Below are positions 1 through 10,914 of a DNA stretch of 64,000 nucleotides, piece after piece. The stretch comes from Branchinecta lynchi (taxonomy: Eukaryota; Arthropoda; Branchiopoda; Anostraca; Branchinectidae): assembly GCA_023053575.1 (NCBI GenBank), contig JAKZAP010000006.1, positions 18,423,280 to 18,487,279 on the forward strand, in the 5' to 3' direction. A program made the translations under genes and the position numbers. The first letter of the stretch is position 1, and every line of letters starts with the position of its first letter. Below the pieces are notes generated by a model, which searched no databases, was not told where the DNA came from, and was given only the letters and a program-made list of their open reading frames with translations.

Positions 1-217
1 TGGAGTTCGGCAAATGCTTCGAAGTGCAGGTGATTGAGCCCTTTAACATTCTATACGAGAAAGATTCAAAACTCCTTACTAGTTTCTGGCTTGGCTGCTG
101 CACAATAGAACGATCTTTCTGTAAAAAGTGGCCCATTTGCTTTCGGCTCCTGCAAACAAATATTATACTGTAGTTTTAAAAGCGCCGATAGAAAGGACAA
201 CGTATCCTTCTATTGCA

Positions 218-565
218 TTACACACTCCGACTCGACAAAACGGGACCCTTGTACGTCGGTAATTTAACCTTTACCCTTAGCTTCCGATAAGTAACAAATA
301 CCGAAGCATTAACACCACGCTTCAAACCGCTCAGTAGAAGCTGTGCCTGGATCCTGGAATCAAAAGCTCGCCGAACATCGCGGCTAGCGAGAGCCGGGTT
401 TTTGCCAGAATTATGGCAATCAATCAACACATTAGCACGTATATAGTGTACATCCTCGCTGCTGAGATCTTTCTTGAACTCAAATTGGTTATCGGGTGTA
501 TTACATACATTCTTAATATCGTCAATCACTAAAAGCTCCATTAATTTACAAAGTACAGGCGACAC
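218..565 (-). mobile_element. Non-LTR retrotransposon reverse-transcriptase fragment
   Basis: A 115-codon open frame on the minus strand resembles the fingers and palm part of a LINE reverse transcriptase. A segment with NQFEFKK corresponds to the usual NQFGFRxG block. About 45 residues later, ASRDVRRAFDS corresponds to motif A (D-x-x-x-AFD). The catalytic YADD block is not present, so the fragment is truncated at both ends. I infer a dead 5'- and 3'-truncated copy. No host gene is supported here. The family assignment rests on motif spacing only. Confidence 0.45.
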
Positions 566-1980
566 TGTTATAGGCTGATATGAAATAGCCTATAAAACTA
601 AGATGAGGTAGACCAACATGAACCTACAGCTTAGCCAGTGGTAACAAGTCAGTGGCCCAGAGACACTCAAATAGTATCCTACAAAATGACCAGAATATTC
701 CAAACATGGCTGGTAATCACATGGACATCTTAATTCTGTTCAATCTTCGCCTAACTCAGAAGATCTCTTTCAGCCTGTATACACCTCCTTTCACAGTGAG
801 GCAGGACAGTAGCATTGTGTAAGCCGACAAAGTGCACATGATCAGCAAACGTGAGTGAAAACTGAATGGGTTTGATGAACATCTGAAGGAAACTGACATT
901 CTTTTGGAATCCCAAGCGACCGTACAAAAAAAAAACACTGGCTCTTGGTATTAGCCTACTATAAATACGTAAAACGAGAATGTTAAAGTCAAATACCTAC
1001 TATTTTTGCAACATAGGAACTCTCCTTTTGTCCTTTTGAAGCCATGTCCGAATCCGTTGTAACTAAAAAGAGATGTAATGGACATGTTTCTATTCTGCAG
1101 CGAAAGTGATTATCAAGGAAATCTCTGGGTAAGTCCTCTTTCTCATGAAGGTGTTTTTGTTTTTCCACGAAATAGACTAAGCAATTGTGACTAAAACTGA
1201 AAATTATCTGACCTCTGTGCTCCAGAACAATGAGTGTAATAGATACCGTCTACGCATCATGTCTTTCTCCGGATCTTAATGTAGACACGCATGCTGGATT
1301 TTTCCATATTCGAAACACCTACATACTCTTGAACTCAGAAAGCAAGAACTTTCCTTAACTCACTTTACGAAAATGCCTAAGATTCAACTCAGCAAAAGCT
1401 TCGCACAGCCAAGGCCAAGCTAGACATGTAGGCTCACCCAATGACACCAGATCTCTAAAATCCCAAATACTCCTCACTGAACACCTGCCTCATCAGAACT
1501 ACACCATGGCCAGCTTCTTTTATAAGGGGCTGTGTTTACAGGTCAACTCAGTCTACCACACACCCACGACTTTTTGATAGGCCAGGAACCCTGACCCAAC
1601 AGAGTGAATTTTGTGAAATTCAGAAAATAACTACTCAAAATTCCTGTTGATGGGTTAGGGAGCCCAGCTTTTGGAAAAAGTGGAACTGGAATTTGGCTCT
1701 ATCAAAATCAGGGATTTTTCAGCTGTGCAAACTACCTTTACCGGGCGCTCTTTCCAGGGGCGTCCCGAGCCTTTCTTCATTGGGGGGGGGGGGGAGCACC
1801 TGATAAAAATTGACGGAATCGGTACCTGATTTTTACCGAATTTATAAGAAAAAATAGAAAAACACAGCGAGTTGCCTCCATGAAGCTACAACGTAAAAAG
1901 TTGCTGAGTATGTACTATAAAGTCTAAAGAGAAAAATTGGCACGTTTTTTTTTGTTTTTTTTTCATGGATACCCCGTCAC
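566..1980. other. No gene seen
   Basis: I see no convincing exon or element end here. A run of about a dozen G lies near 1,782-1,794, and T-rich tracts occur near 1,946-1,963. One short minus-strand open stretch near 1,370-1,470 has no recognisable family. Confidence 0.4.
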
Positions 1981-2042
1981 TAGTCCTTTACCTTTGGAAG
2001 ACCGTTCCAGTTTTGCCAACAAGACTTGAAATAATCACAGAA

Positions 2043-2194
2043 AACGTTGCTGCATAGCGACAACGTTGCTGCATAGCGACAACGTTGCTGCATAGCGACA
2101 ACGTTGCTGCATAGCGACAACGTTGCTGCATAGCGACAACGCTGCTGCATAGCGACAACGTTGCTGCATAGCGACAACGTTGCTGCATAGCGAC
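2043..2194. repeat. 19-bp tandem array, eight units
   Basis: Eight head-to-tail copies of the 19-mer AACGTTGCTGCATAGCGAC run without spacers. One unit (2,138-2,156) has GCTGCTG instead of GTTGCTG; the others look identical. Because 19 is not a multiple of three, every frame cycles through the same 19-residue peptide, which gives apparent cysteine-rich open frames on the minus strand. Near-perfect homogeneity suggests recent expansion by slippage or unequal exchange. Confidence 0.95.
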
Positions 2195-2385
2195 AACGCC
2201 GCTAACGACTCTTCCCATGATTAATTAAGGCGCCACAGGCGACATTTTTTTAATCCGCCTTTTTTTCTGGCAACATTTAACTACTTCCCATGCAAATTCT
2301 TAGCTTTTAACATGGTTGAAGCCCCCCAAAATTCCAAGCCTCAAACGCCAACTGAATGAGGCACTTTTGTCTAACACTGTGAAGA

Positions 2386-2626
2386 TTGCGGAATACGCCG
2401 CAGGCCAAATTTTGTGGAAACACTGATGATAAAGTGCCTTTCTGCGATCCCAAGATTATCTATTCAACCCAGAGTTGTCTGGAAACGAAAGAGGCGATCC
2501 AGAGTAAAGTGGACACAAAGTACATTTCTTCGGAATTTACAGCAAACAAAAGTAGGCTAGTTTTCACTCCAAGGGACGTGCTTATTCCTGAAGTACTGCA
2601 ATCCTAAGTAAAAAAAAAAAAAAAAA
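2386..2626 (+). other. Short open frame followed by an A tract
   Basis: A 73-codon open frame (2,386-2,607) stops just before a run of about 17 A at 2,610-2,626. The layout, sequence ending in a poly(A)-like tract, is what a retroposed transcript or SINE leaves. I recognise no domain in the peptide. It could also be chance. Confidence 0.2.
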
Positions 2627-2639
2627 TAGAACAGCAAGC

Positions 2640-3655
2640 AGTTGAAGCTACCGTAAATGGTAAAGAATGAGAGCTAAATAAATGCGACTTAAATTACCGC
2701 TCTCAGTAACTGGGTTGAAGCAAATAATGAATTCGTAGTATACCGAAAAACTAAAAAAAAAATAAGGAACAGATCGAGAGCGGTAGGTATTACAAGCGAA
2801 TTTCGTAATGGAATACAACTCTTGTTGAAACCACCTTAAACAACCGAATTCGGCAAGTCTAGTAATAGAAACGGACTAAAGAAAAATCAACTGAATTACC
2901 GTATTCGGTAACGAATCAGTACCAAATGAATCTTACCGAATTTAGTTTGAAATGGACTGACCGAATGCGACCAAATTACCGAATTCGGTAGAGAATGAGA
3001 CCAAATAAACTGGTTAAGATCACCGAATTGAATGCGGCGAAATCGATGCGAAGTGAACAAAAGTTGGACGAGTTATCGTATTCGGTCCCGCATCAGAACC
3101 AAATGAATCTGACTAATGACCGAATTATGAAATGGACTGACCGAATGATACGGACTTGAACCGAATTCGGTAAATAATGACACCAAATAAACAGGTTAAA
3201 TCACCGAATTACGCAAGGACGGACCGAATGCGGCGAAATCGATACGGACTGAACAAGAGTTGAATGAATTATCGAATTCGGTCACGAATCAGAACCAAAC
3301 AAATCTGATTAATGACCGAATTATGAAATGGACTGACCGAATGATACGGACTTGAACTGAATTTGGTAAAATAATGAGACCAAATAAACAATTTAAATCA
3401 CCGAATTTAAGCAAGGACGGACCGAATGCGGCGAAATCGATGCGGATTGAACAAGATCAGATGAATTATCGAATTGGGTCACGAATCAGAACCAAATAAT
3501 GACCGAATTGTGAAATGGACTGACCGAATGATACGGACTTGAACCGAAATCGGTAAATAATGAGAGCAAATAAACAGTTTAAATAAATCTGATTAATGTC
3601 CGAATTATGACATGGACTGACCGAACAGATACGGACTTGCCCAATTTCGAAATGA
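2640..3655. repeat. Satellite-like tandem repeat with a CCGAATTCGG motif
   Basis: Degenerate tandem units contain blocks such as GAAATGGACTGACCGAATG, AAATCACCGAAT and GCGGCGAAATCGATRCGGA. The first block starts near 2,949, 3,128, 3,324 and 3,511, giving a unit of about 180-195 bp, with a shortened last unit near 3,608. EcoRI-like GAATTC and CGAATTCGGT palindromes recur within units. No coding potential is evident. A rearranged copy lies at about 49,850-50,000 on the other strand. Confidence 0.8.
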
Positions 3656-3659
3656 GGGT

Positions 3660-3760
3660 ACAAACGATTTTATCAAAATGCCCAGACGTTGGGGCACCAT
3701 GCCCAAAAATTGAGGATTTGTGCATGACTGGGTGGCTTGGGTGGAGAGTGGCTTGATTCT
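3660..3760. repeat. GGGGCACCATGCCCA-type repeat fragment
   Basis: The stretch with ATGCCCAGACGTTGGGGCA and a following AAAAATTGAGGATTTGTG-like segment is repeated in the same order at about 8,205-8,285. It is a dispersed repeat, not a gene. Confidence 0.6.
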
Positions 3761-4236
3761 GTTTGCAAATAAAAATATGTTTAACTAGAAACATTGATGT
3801 AAAATTTATTTCTTGAATATCTAATCCATTGTATAAGCTTCAATCTAGTATTTGTGTCTTGTTTTTTAATTTCTGTTAAGCCAAATAGATTTCTTTGAAG
3901 GAAGGACTTCTCTGGAAATCTGAAATCTTGTTTGAAGTTAGGTACCTCTGCTTTAGGTTAGCCCATTATTAGGTTCATGCCTGGTCGAGGCTAGACTAGG
4001 GTACCAAACCAGTTAATAGAGAACACACATTAAATCATTCCTATATTGTTTTTTTTCTGGTTGAAGCTGAAGGCCTAAATTACCACTCATTAGTCTGTTA
4101 TACAAGGCTAATACCTTTTTTTATAATCGTGCTCAAGCATTCGACATGGTGGCAGAGGTGAGCATAGTAAGCCCTTATTGCCCGGAAGGGCACAGATATA
4201 TAGTAGCCTACTTTGGTAATTAGATAAACCAGGATT

Positions 4237-4578
4237 TCATTTTGACTTTGAAATTGTTGTACAGTGGTACCCCTCCGGGGAATAAAGGCCGGCCAGCATG
4301 CACCAGCATTTTAGTCCTTCCTGTTTCATGGAAATTACTGAAAATAGGGCAGGGATAACGTAGCCACTCTCTGATTCACTTTCAAATTCTGACCCTTCAG
4401 TCATGGATTGCGATTTGCTACTTTTACCTTTGGTTTGAAGACAAAACCTTGCTATATCACTCTTTCTATTTAAATTCTTTTTAAAAACATTGCAGATTTT
4501 TAGCGTGAAAATTCCAGCCAAGTTTGATTTTGATTGACCCGTAATCGACACAAACCTTGCGAAAATTTGGGCTGCCAT
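4237..4578 (-). CDS. Hypothetical open frame, possible first exon of a mitochondrial protein
   Basis: A 113-codon minus-strand frame begins with ATGGCAGCC in good initiation context (CAAGATGG). The first 50 residues are rich in R, K, S and hydrophobics with almost no acidic residues, as in a mitochondrial targeting peptide. An acidic Ser/Glu repeat (ESESESG) follows near residue 70. If this is an exon, the true end may be a donor shortly after that repeat, because the remaining residues look like read-through. I recognise no family, and there is no second exon I can join. It could be a chance frame. Confidence 0.25.
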   Translation of the reverse strand: MAAQIFARFVSITGQSKSNLAGIFTLKICNVFKKNLNRKSDIARFCLQTKGKSSKSQSMTEGSEFESESESGYVIPALFSVISMKQEGLKCWCMLAGLYSPEGYHCTTISKSK

Positions 4579-4704
4579 CTTGTAGAAATCAAATTTGATT
4601 ATTTTTTTTTCTTTTTTAGTAACCGGATTATAAAAGAAAACGTTTTATGTTCCAATTGCTAAGAAAAGTGGATTCGATGGTATCAATTCAATTCACTCTA
4701 TTAA

Positions 4705-6890
4705 ACAAGAGCTACGAGCTCATATGGCACTTGTACGAGTAGGCTGTACAAGAAAGTAGATGAGAACGTCACAAAATACACCCGCCATCCAAAAATGCGG
4801 TTCGGAAATAGAAATAAGATATTTAGTTTCACTCATTTCTGAGCAGTTCCGGCATCGTCTCGATTGTCTGTCGCAAATGCACATGACTATTCAAACTTTC
4901 ATCCCAATAAATCCATTTGTTTGATCCCTAGACGTGCTACACGATTTCCGGTACTCACTCTATCTTCACCTACCGTGGCCGAATCTGGTTCGGAATAAAA
5001 AAAAATCGACCACCTAAAGCATCTTCGTTTATACCATCTATCAAGTTTCACTCGAATCTGAGCATTTTTGGAAAGTTCCGGTACACCCCCCCCCCCCTCC
5101 CACCAACGTTGTCGGAGCCGGTTCGGGCCCAATCTCTTAATTCCCTGTTCCTGTCCATCAAGTTTTACTGAAATTGGAGCATAGCCTATCTGCAAGTTTC
5201 CAGTACCCCCTACCTTGGCCGAATCCGGCCCGGACCCCAAATAACAAATCTAGGCCGCATAAACTCGGCACTGTCGAATTTGCATCTCATTCGGTCCATC
5301 CGTTTGGTTTTTGTGCATGTCAAAAAGTCCCCCCACCCCCAATTCCCCTAATCGTGGTCGCATATGGTTCGAACGCATGTTTTACATGTCGAGGCCACCG
5401 ATTTGTATCACCCATGAAGTTTCACTCGAATCAGACCACTCGTTCGCAATTTATAGAAGTCAATTTCCATATTTCTCTTCTCTTGCTCCCCAAAAAATGC
5501 TCAGATCTAGGAACGGAAGTTTCCGGGGGTATGTTGTGTCAGGTTCTTAAGTCAACATAATTCGGGTCGCTAATATGCCTGCAAAGTTTCGTTGTCGTTT
5601 TACATCTGGAACTATTCTAACTCACGACTACCGGAATTCCAGGAAACCCCCTCCAACTCCCCCCACAGAGCCCCGAAACCATCTGGCTCCGTCAATTACA
5701 TGTAGGCCTAATGCTTGTTCCATCCATTAAGTTTCGTCCCAATCCCTCTGCTTTTAGAGTTTCTTGAGTTCCCCCCCCCATCCCCACAGATATCGGATCC
5801 GACTCGGACGTGACACTGAACGTCCGAGGCGATAGCTCACCAGACAAATTTCATTCAAATCCGATTACCCGTTCAAAAGTTATGCACGCCACTAGATTCC
5901 TGACTCCCCATCCACCCACTCCCCCCACGATGGTCGGGTCGGGGAAACGGCTGTTCTCAAGTCAATCTGTTCGGATCCCTGACATACCTGCCAAGTTTTA
6001 TCGCCCTAGGATATCAGGAAGTATGCCGAACTCGCGGGATCGCTAGAAATCCGGACCCCCCACCCCAACTCCCCCACAGTGCCCTGATCCGGTCCGGTTA
6101 TGTCAATGACGTGTCTAGGACCTGTGCTTGTTTTTTCCACCAAGTTTCATCCCGATCCCTCCACTTTAAGCGTTTCTCAAAATGTCCGGTTCCCTTCTCC
6201 AACTCCCCCCAGTGTCATCGGATCCGGCCCGGATTTAAAGTGAGATGTCTGAGACACGAGGTTATCCTAAATATCAAGTTTCATCAAGATCCGATCACCC
6301 GTTCGCAAGCTAAAAATACCTAAATTTTAGCTTCACCCTCCCTCCATTGTCCCAGTACATCAGGAAGCACGGAACTCGCGGGATCACTACAAATTCGGAC
6401 TTCTCCCCCCCCCCAACTCCCCCAAAGTGAGCGGATTCGTTCCGGTTATATCAGTCACGTATCTAGGACTTTTGCTTGTACTTTCCACCAAGTTTCATCC
6501 GGATCCCTCCACTCTAAGTGTTTTCCAAGATTTCTGGTTTCCTCCTCCAACTCCCCCCAGTGTCACCTGATCCGGTCTGGATTTAAAATGGAGGGTCTGA
6601 GACACGAAGTCCTTCCATATATCAAGTTTCATTAAGATCCGATAACCCGTTCGTAAGCTAAAAATATCTAATTTTTCCTATTTTTTCCGGATTCCCCCTC
6701 CCTCCACTCCCCTCCAGATGGTCGGATCGAGGAAGCGACAATTTCTAATTTAATCTGGTCCAGTTCCTGATATGCCTGCCAACTTTCATCGTCCTAGCTT
6801 ATCTGGAAGTGCCCGAACTAGAAAAACCGGGACCGACTGACGGACAGAAATTACAATCGCTATATGGCACTTGAGTAAGCTCAAGTACCA
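4705..6890. repeat. Modular repeat with AGTGCCATAT ends, long copy
   Basis: The left end reads ACAAGAGCTACGAGCTCATA then TGGCACTTG. The right end reads CAATCGCTATATGGCACTTG. The interior is built of modules a few hundred bp long that repeat AAGTTTCATC, GATCCGATCACCCGTTCG and C-rich AACTCCCCC stretches. Other copies with the same ends lie at 18,758-19,536 and 58,539-58,841, both reversed. There are no long open frames beyond proline- and serine-rich chance ones. This is probably a non-autonomous element. I cannot assign a class. Confidence 0.75.
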
Positions 6891-6894
6891 TAAA

Positions 6895-7530
6895 AACATG
6901 CGACAGACATAGCCGATTGTTAGTTTTTGTTGTCAAAAAATAAACATGTATGTCAGTCATCGAGCCAAAAATTAACATACACTAAAGTATATACAATTAA
7001 TAACTATTTTGCAGACTAAAAATTCAACCCGGCATTAAACAACTTAACAAACGAAGGCACAAAACTAAGCTCAAAAAGGTATCCTTGGCTGCCTCTTTTT
7101 GACCTTGGTACATTGGGTAAAATTTAGCCCCACTTCTTCTTTTGTCATGTACCTGCATACAGTCAGCAAATCTGTGCTGCTGGTGATGGTACTCCATCTG
7201 ACCACCCTACTGAGACATGAGAAGTCTGTAACCAACTGATTTAAAGTATTAATTGCATTTTCATGAGTTAAAACAGAATAACTAGTAATAGTTGCTAGTT
7301 CTGTTAGATGTTAGATTGTGCTACTGACCTGTTTACTGGTTGTAAAGGGTCACAATGCTGGCTATGGAAATTTGTAAACTAGTGTAAAGCAGGACCTCCG
7401 AAGATTACTGTTTATAGTTTTACAGCTGATTCTGGAGAGCATAAAATAAGCTTTTAAACTGCCTCCTGGTTTGGAACCCTAATCTGATGCATGTCTCATT
7501 CAGTCTGGTAAACACCAAGCTTCTTAGGTT
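6895..7530. other. No gene seen
   Basis: AT-rich single-copy-looking sequence with no open frame of note, no splice-bounded exon and no repeat end that I can match elsewhere in the window. Confidence 0.4.
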
Positions 7531-7534
7531 AGTC

Positions 7535-8180
7535 CAAAGGCAGAGATGGAGCATGGGCATGGTACCCCTGGGAAATTTGGTCTAACTGAGACTGGTTACA
7601 TACCTAAATAGGGTCTTCTTCCAGTCCTAGATCGAAAGATACCTGATGTTACTTTCTATCCAACCTCATTTTCCAGTTTACAAAATGTTAGAGCACTTCC
7701 AAGAAACATAGAGTTTTTAGGAGGCCGCTTCTCTTCTAGTGGGTTTATCCTATCCTTTTTCAGAAAATTGCTGCTAGGTAGCATGGATGAGGCAAGCTTT
7801 TCAATCTGTTCACTGGAGCGAATATTTCCTTTAGATTGTTTGCCTTTTATTGTATTTATTTTGCTTTATTTTTTTTTACTTTTTTTTTACTGACTTTTGA
7901 GTTTTTGACAACATGGAAAAGGATTGAGTAACCTAGTGGCAACTACCTGGAAAGGATAGAGGAAACAAACTGGGAAAGAAGTGGCCTCCACAGAACTCTC
8001 TGTATCTTGGAAGTACTCTAACATTTTGGAAAATGGAAAATGAGGTTGGATAGACAGTGAAATCAGGTATCTTTTAATCTAGGACAGGAAGAAGACCCTA
8101 TTTAGATGTGTAGCTAGTTTCAGTAAACCAAATTTCACAGGGGTACCATGCCCATGCTCCAGGGCATGGTGTCCTAACGT
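7535..8180. repeat. Foldback (inverted repeat) element
   Basis: The outer left arm, about 7,540-7,745, contains GCATGGGCATGGTACCCCTG, then GGGTCTTCTTCC and CCAACCTCATTTTCCA. The right arm, about 7,970-8,165, contains the same blocks reversed and complemented (GGAAAATGAGGTTGG, GGAAGAAGACCC, AGGGGTACCATGCCCATGC). The arms are imperfect, and the T-rich central region is about 220 bp. No transposase frame is present. Confidence 0.75.
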
Positions 8181-8290
8181 ATGTGTCACCATGCCCATAC
8201 GTCCAGGCATGCCCAGACGCTGGGGCACCATGCCCAGATGCTTGGGGCACCATTCCCAAAAATTGAAGATTTGTGTATGACTGCTCTTAC
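8140..8290. repeat. Minisatellite-like CCATGCCCA repeats
   Basis: Several imperfect copies of GGGGCACCATGCCCAGA lie in a row. They extend the right side of the foldback and match the fragment at 3,660-3,760. Confidence 0.6.
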
Positions 8291-8359
8291 CTGAGCTTGA
8301 ATTCCTTGCCATCATTTACAAAGTGAAGAAAAAGTTAGATATATTCAAACATGTATACA

Positions 8360-8525
8360 ACGGATCCGTCAGCTACGATGTTTCATCAGCGATATTTCAG
8401 CCCTTCTTGGAAAGGGTCCTCGTCATGAATGCACCTGATGAAGCATCGGAGCTGACGTAGGCTCTCCATTGTATACATTATTTCAATATATGTTCAAAGT
8501 CAGCTTGGGCTCAAGGAATAAAAAG
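8360..8525. mobile_element. CAGCCCAAGCTGAC-family MITE, diverged copy
   Basis: The copy contains an ACGGATCCGTCAGCTACG-like arm, the CAGCCCTTCTTGGAAAGGG segment and a right end with GTCAGCTTGGGCTCAAGGAA. The same blocks make up the copies at 9,979-10,155, 13,800-13,945, 29,975-30,150 and 59,150-59,420. It is a non-autonomous inverted-repeat element. Confidence 0.6.
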
Positions 8526-8969
8526 TTAAAGATTTAACAAAGTTGATGACCAGAAAATCTCTTTTTCAAAACGGTTCAATCAGGGTTCAATACAAAGAAA
8601 AGGCATAGATTTTGAATATTTGGGACTTCAAACTGTTGGTAAAAACTGGATTTAGCCTCTTGACTCTCAGGACAGCACAGAAATTTCATTTTATCATTTT
8701 CTTGGCAAATTTCTAGGTTGTGTAAAAATGAAGTCAGGTACTCCTCCTGACATGAGGTTGAGGTCGTTATGGTTGATTCAAGATTGATTAGTAAGGTCCA
8801 AATTATTGTTAGTTAAGCCTTAGACTAAGGCTAGGCTAATTTGACCCTAACTCCAGCAAGACTCCAGCCTAACTCTAACAAAAGTCTAACTAGACCGAAT
8901 TAGACTAGCGTCTAGAACTCTTCTTAGACTAAGGCCAAAATTATTCCTGTAACAGAAGTTGCTTATTAC

Positions 8970-9150
8970 CAGTATAGATTTCTCCAAAACCTCCCCGGCC
9001 TATACTTTTGCCAATCTTCCACATCCTTTTTGCAGTGTCAATGACCACTTTTCCTTCACTGATATGTGGGGCCAGTTTATGTGTTTGCATCTTCTTCTTT
9101 GGTCGGTTTGCTAAAATCGGCTTTGCTGGAACTTTCGGTTTTGGAGCCAT
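8970..9150 (-). CDS. VRK: VRK-type serine/threonine kinase, first coding exon
   Basis: ATG at 9,150-9,148 opens a 60-codon exon that ends at a GTAATA donor (intron starts at 8,969). The product has a basic N-terminus, then EGKVVIDTAKRMWKIG and IGRGGFGEIY, the glycine-rich ATP-binding loop. This is the arrangement at the start of vaccinia-related kinases, which phosphorylate substrates such as BAF and histones, mostly in the nucleus. The donor cuts phase 1, right after the loop, and the frame beyond it is intron read-through. I found no further kinase exon to the left in the window, so the gene either has a very long first intron leaving the window or is a broken copy. Confidence 0.7.
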
Positions 9151-9689
9151 TTTCGCTAATTCGATGGTTCTCCTGAAGAAACTTTAGGTCCAGAAAATCC
9201 CTTCCTTCCTTCGAACCTCCTGTGCTTTCAAATCTTGGAATTACCGCCAAACTAGTATCGACACAGGTACAAAATATTACTAAAGCTATATCCGGTTCAG
9301 ACAGAGAAAACAGAGATCGCTAAAAGAAAGTGACGAAGACGCTTGTAATCGCTAAAATATGTTTGGACTGGAACAAAAATTGCCAGAAGATTTAGTTTTT
9401 TCATTTTCCGGGTCTGTACTATCTAAGGGCCTGTTTCGGCGCCAACCAATGTACTTCGGTCAGAGTAACCAGTGTTTTCGCGACTTTCGGTTCTGATGAA
9501 CCGGTGTTTTTGCGTCGACCAGAATTTGGTTCGGAGATCGGTTCCGATCAGGTTCCGATCTTCGGTCAGGAAATTTTGGAACGGTTATCGTTACCGTTCA
9601 CGATTCTTGGTTCTGATTCAGCTTCACCGTCATCAACTAGAAAATAAAAACGAAGGCGGAACAGCAAAATAAGAGCTTACATAGTCCAG

Positions 9690-9975
9690 AATATAAATTG
9701 AATATTTTATTGATTCTTAATTTGAATTTTATTTTTAATTTTAATTTTTAATTTTAAATTTTAATTTTTAACTTTTATTTTTAATTTTTAGTTTCAATTT
9801 TAATTTTAATTTTGATTTACAATTTTCAGTTTTTAATTTGTAATAATAATAAAAAATAATAGTAAAAAAAAATTAAAAATAAAACTGAAAATTGTAATTA
9901 AAAATAAAAATAAAAACTAAAACTAAAAATAAAAAATAAAAATTAAACTTAAAAATAAAAAATTAAAAGTAAATA
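9690..9975. repeat. AT-rich imperfect palindrome
   Basis: The left half is made of ATTTTTAATTTTAATTTT-type runs ending in TTACAATTTTCAGTTTTTAA. The right half mirrors it with AAAACTGAAAATTGTAATTA and A-rich runs, centred near 9,850. The same motif with a CAGTTTTTAA block recurs at 10,165-10,260. It could extrude as a cruciform. Confidence 0.75.
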
Positions 9976-9978
9976 TTC

Positions 9979-10155
9979 CTTCAGCCCAAGCTGACTGCGA
10001 GTCTGATCGTAATTATCGTTTTTCCGACTTGAGTGGCTTTGATCCTGAACAGGACCCTTGCCAAGAAGGGCCGCAATATAGCTCTGATAAAATTCAGCTG
10101 ACGTATCCGTTTCTCACTGTCAAATATGATCGCACTCAGCTTGAGCTAAAGGAAT
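9979..10155. mobile_element. CAGCCCAAGCTGAC-family MITE nested in the Harbinger-like element
   Basis: It starts CCTTCAGCCCAAGCTGACTG and ends with GCACTCAGCTTGAGCTAAAG. The middle has CCCTTGCCAAGAAGGG and CAGCTGACGTATCCGTTT, blocks shared with the other copies. It lies between two AT-rich halves of the host element. Confidence 0.7.
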
Positions 10156-10914
10156 GTTTAATTTAAATTTTTTATTTTTAGTCTTAATTTTAATTTTTAA
10201 TTACAATTTCCAGTTTTTAATTTTTCAGTTTTACCTTTAATTTTTTCTTTTGCTATTATTACTATGATTTTGTATTATCGTGACAGATACAGCCTAACAC
10301 AAAACCCAGTCAGCTGCTGATATAGATCCAGTTGCAGCTACAAATTCTTCCTCCATCTTTATTATCAAATATCTTTCTTCATCACGTCATCGTCTTCAAA
10401 TTTGAAACATGTTTTCGCGTAATTTCCACTGTTTTGGGAGAACCGATTTTTGGTTACGATAAAAAACTGTTTTTGCGACAACCGGTTACCGGTTTCCGCT
10501 GAACATCGGTTGGCGCCGAAACACACCCTAATTCGCTCTGAACTCTGAGTAGTCCAGCCCAGGTCCAGCCCAACATGTTATCGAAAAAAGAGAGTCACCC
10601 CCTTGACTATTTGAAGAACGTCACCCGGGTGACGATCGGCAAATCAATCAGGAAATCAGCGGGAGAGAACCCAAAGAAGAAAAAGCTGAACTCATGCTAA
10701 GGATTCCTGATTCTGGATGATCAGGATTCCTGATGATGAATTCTTGATTTGGTTGCTGCCAGACTTCTAGAATAGCCTTGATTGTAGTGGGCTGCTTCTA
10801 CTATTGGGTATTCATAAGATGGTGAGTCTTCGAGCAGCTTCACAGGAGTTGCAGTGCAACCTGAAGAGATCACCCGAACTATCCTACTAGTCTAGTCTTC
10901 AGATTGTGCCTAAC

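Larger units (their letters stand above)
9427..10528. mobile_element. Harbinger/Tourist-like element with TAA target duplication
   Basis: The left end reads GGGCCTGTTTCGGCGCC and the right end, reverse complemented, reads GGGTGTGTTTCGGCGCC; the similarity continues through AACCRATG. TAA flanks both sides (9,424-9,426 and 10,529-10,531). A 3-bp TWA duplication and GGGCCTGTTT-like ends are typical of PIF/Harbinger and Tourist elements. The interior (1.1 kb) has no transposase frame. It contains an AT-rich inverted repeat and a nested CAGCCCAAGCTGAC MITE. The element lies about 280 bp upstream of the VRK start codon. Confidence 0.8.

Noticed and set aside
2043..2194. CRISPR-like array of short repeats
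   Set aside because: The units are contiguous with no spacers, and the surroundings are eukaryotic. It is a plain tandem repeat.
5174..5560. 128-codon frame and neighbours in the C-rich repeat
   Set aside because: Composition follows the repeat modules (Pro, Ser, His) and no copy keeps the frame.
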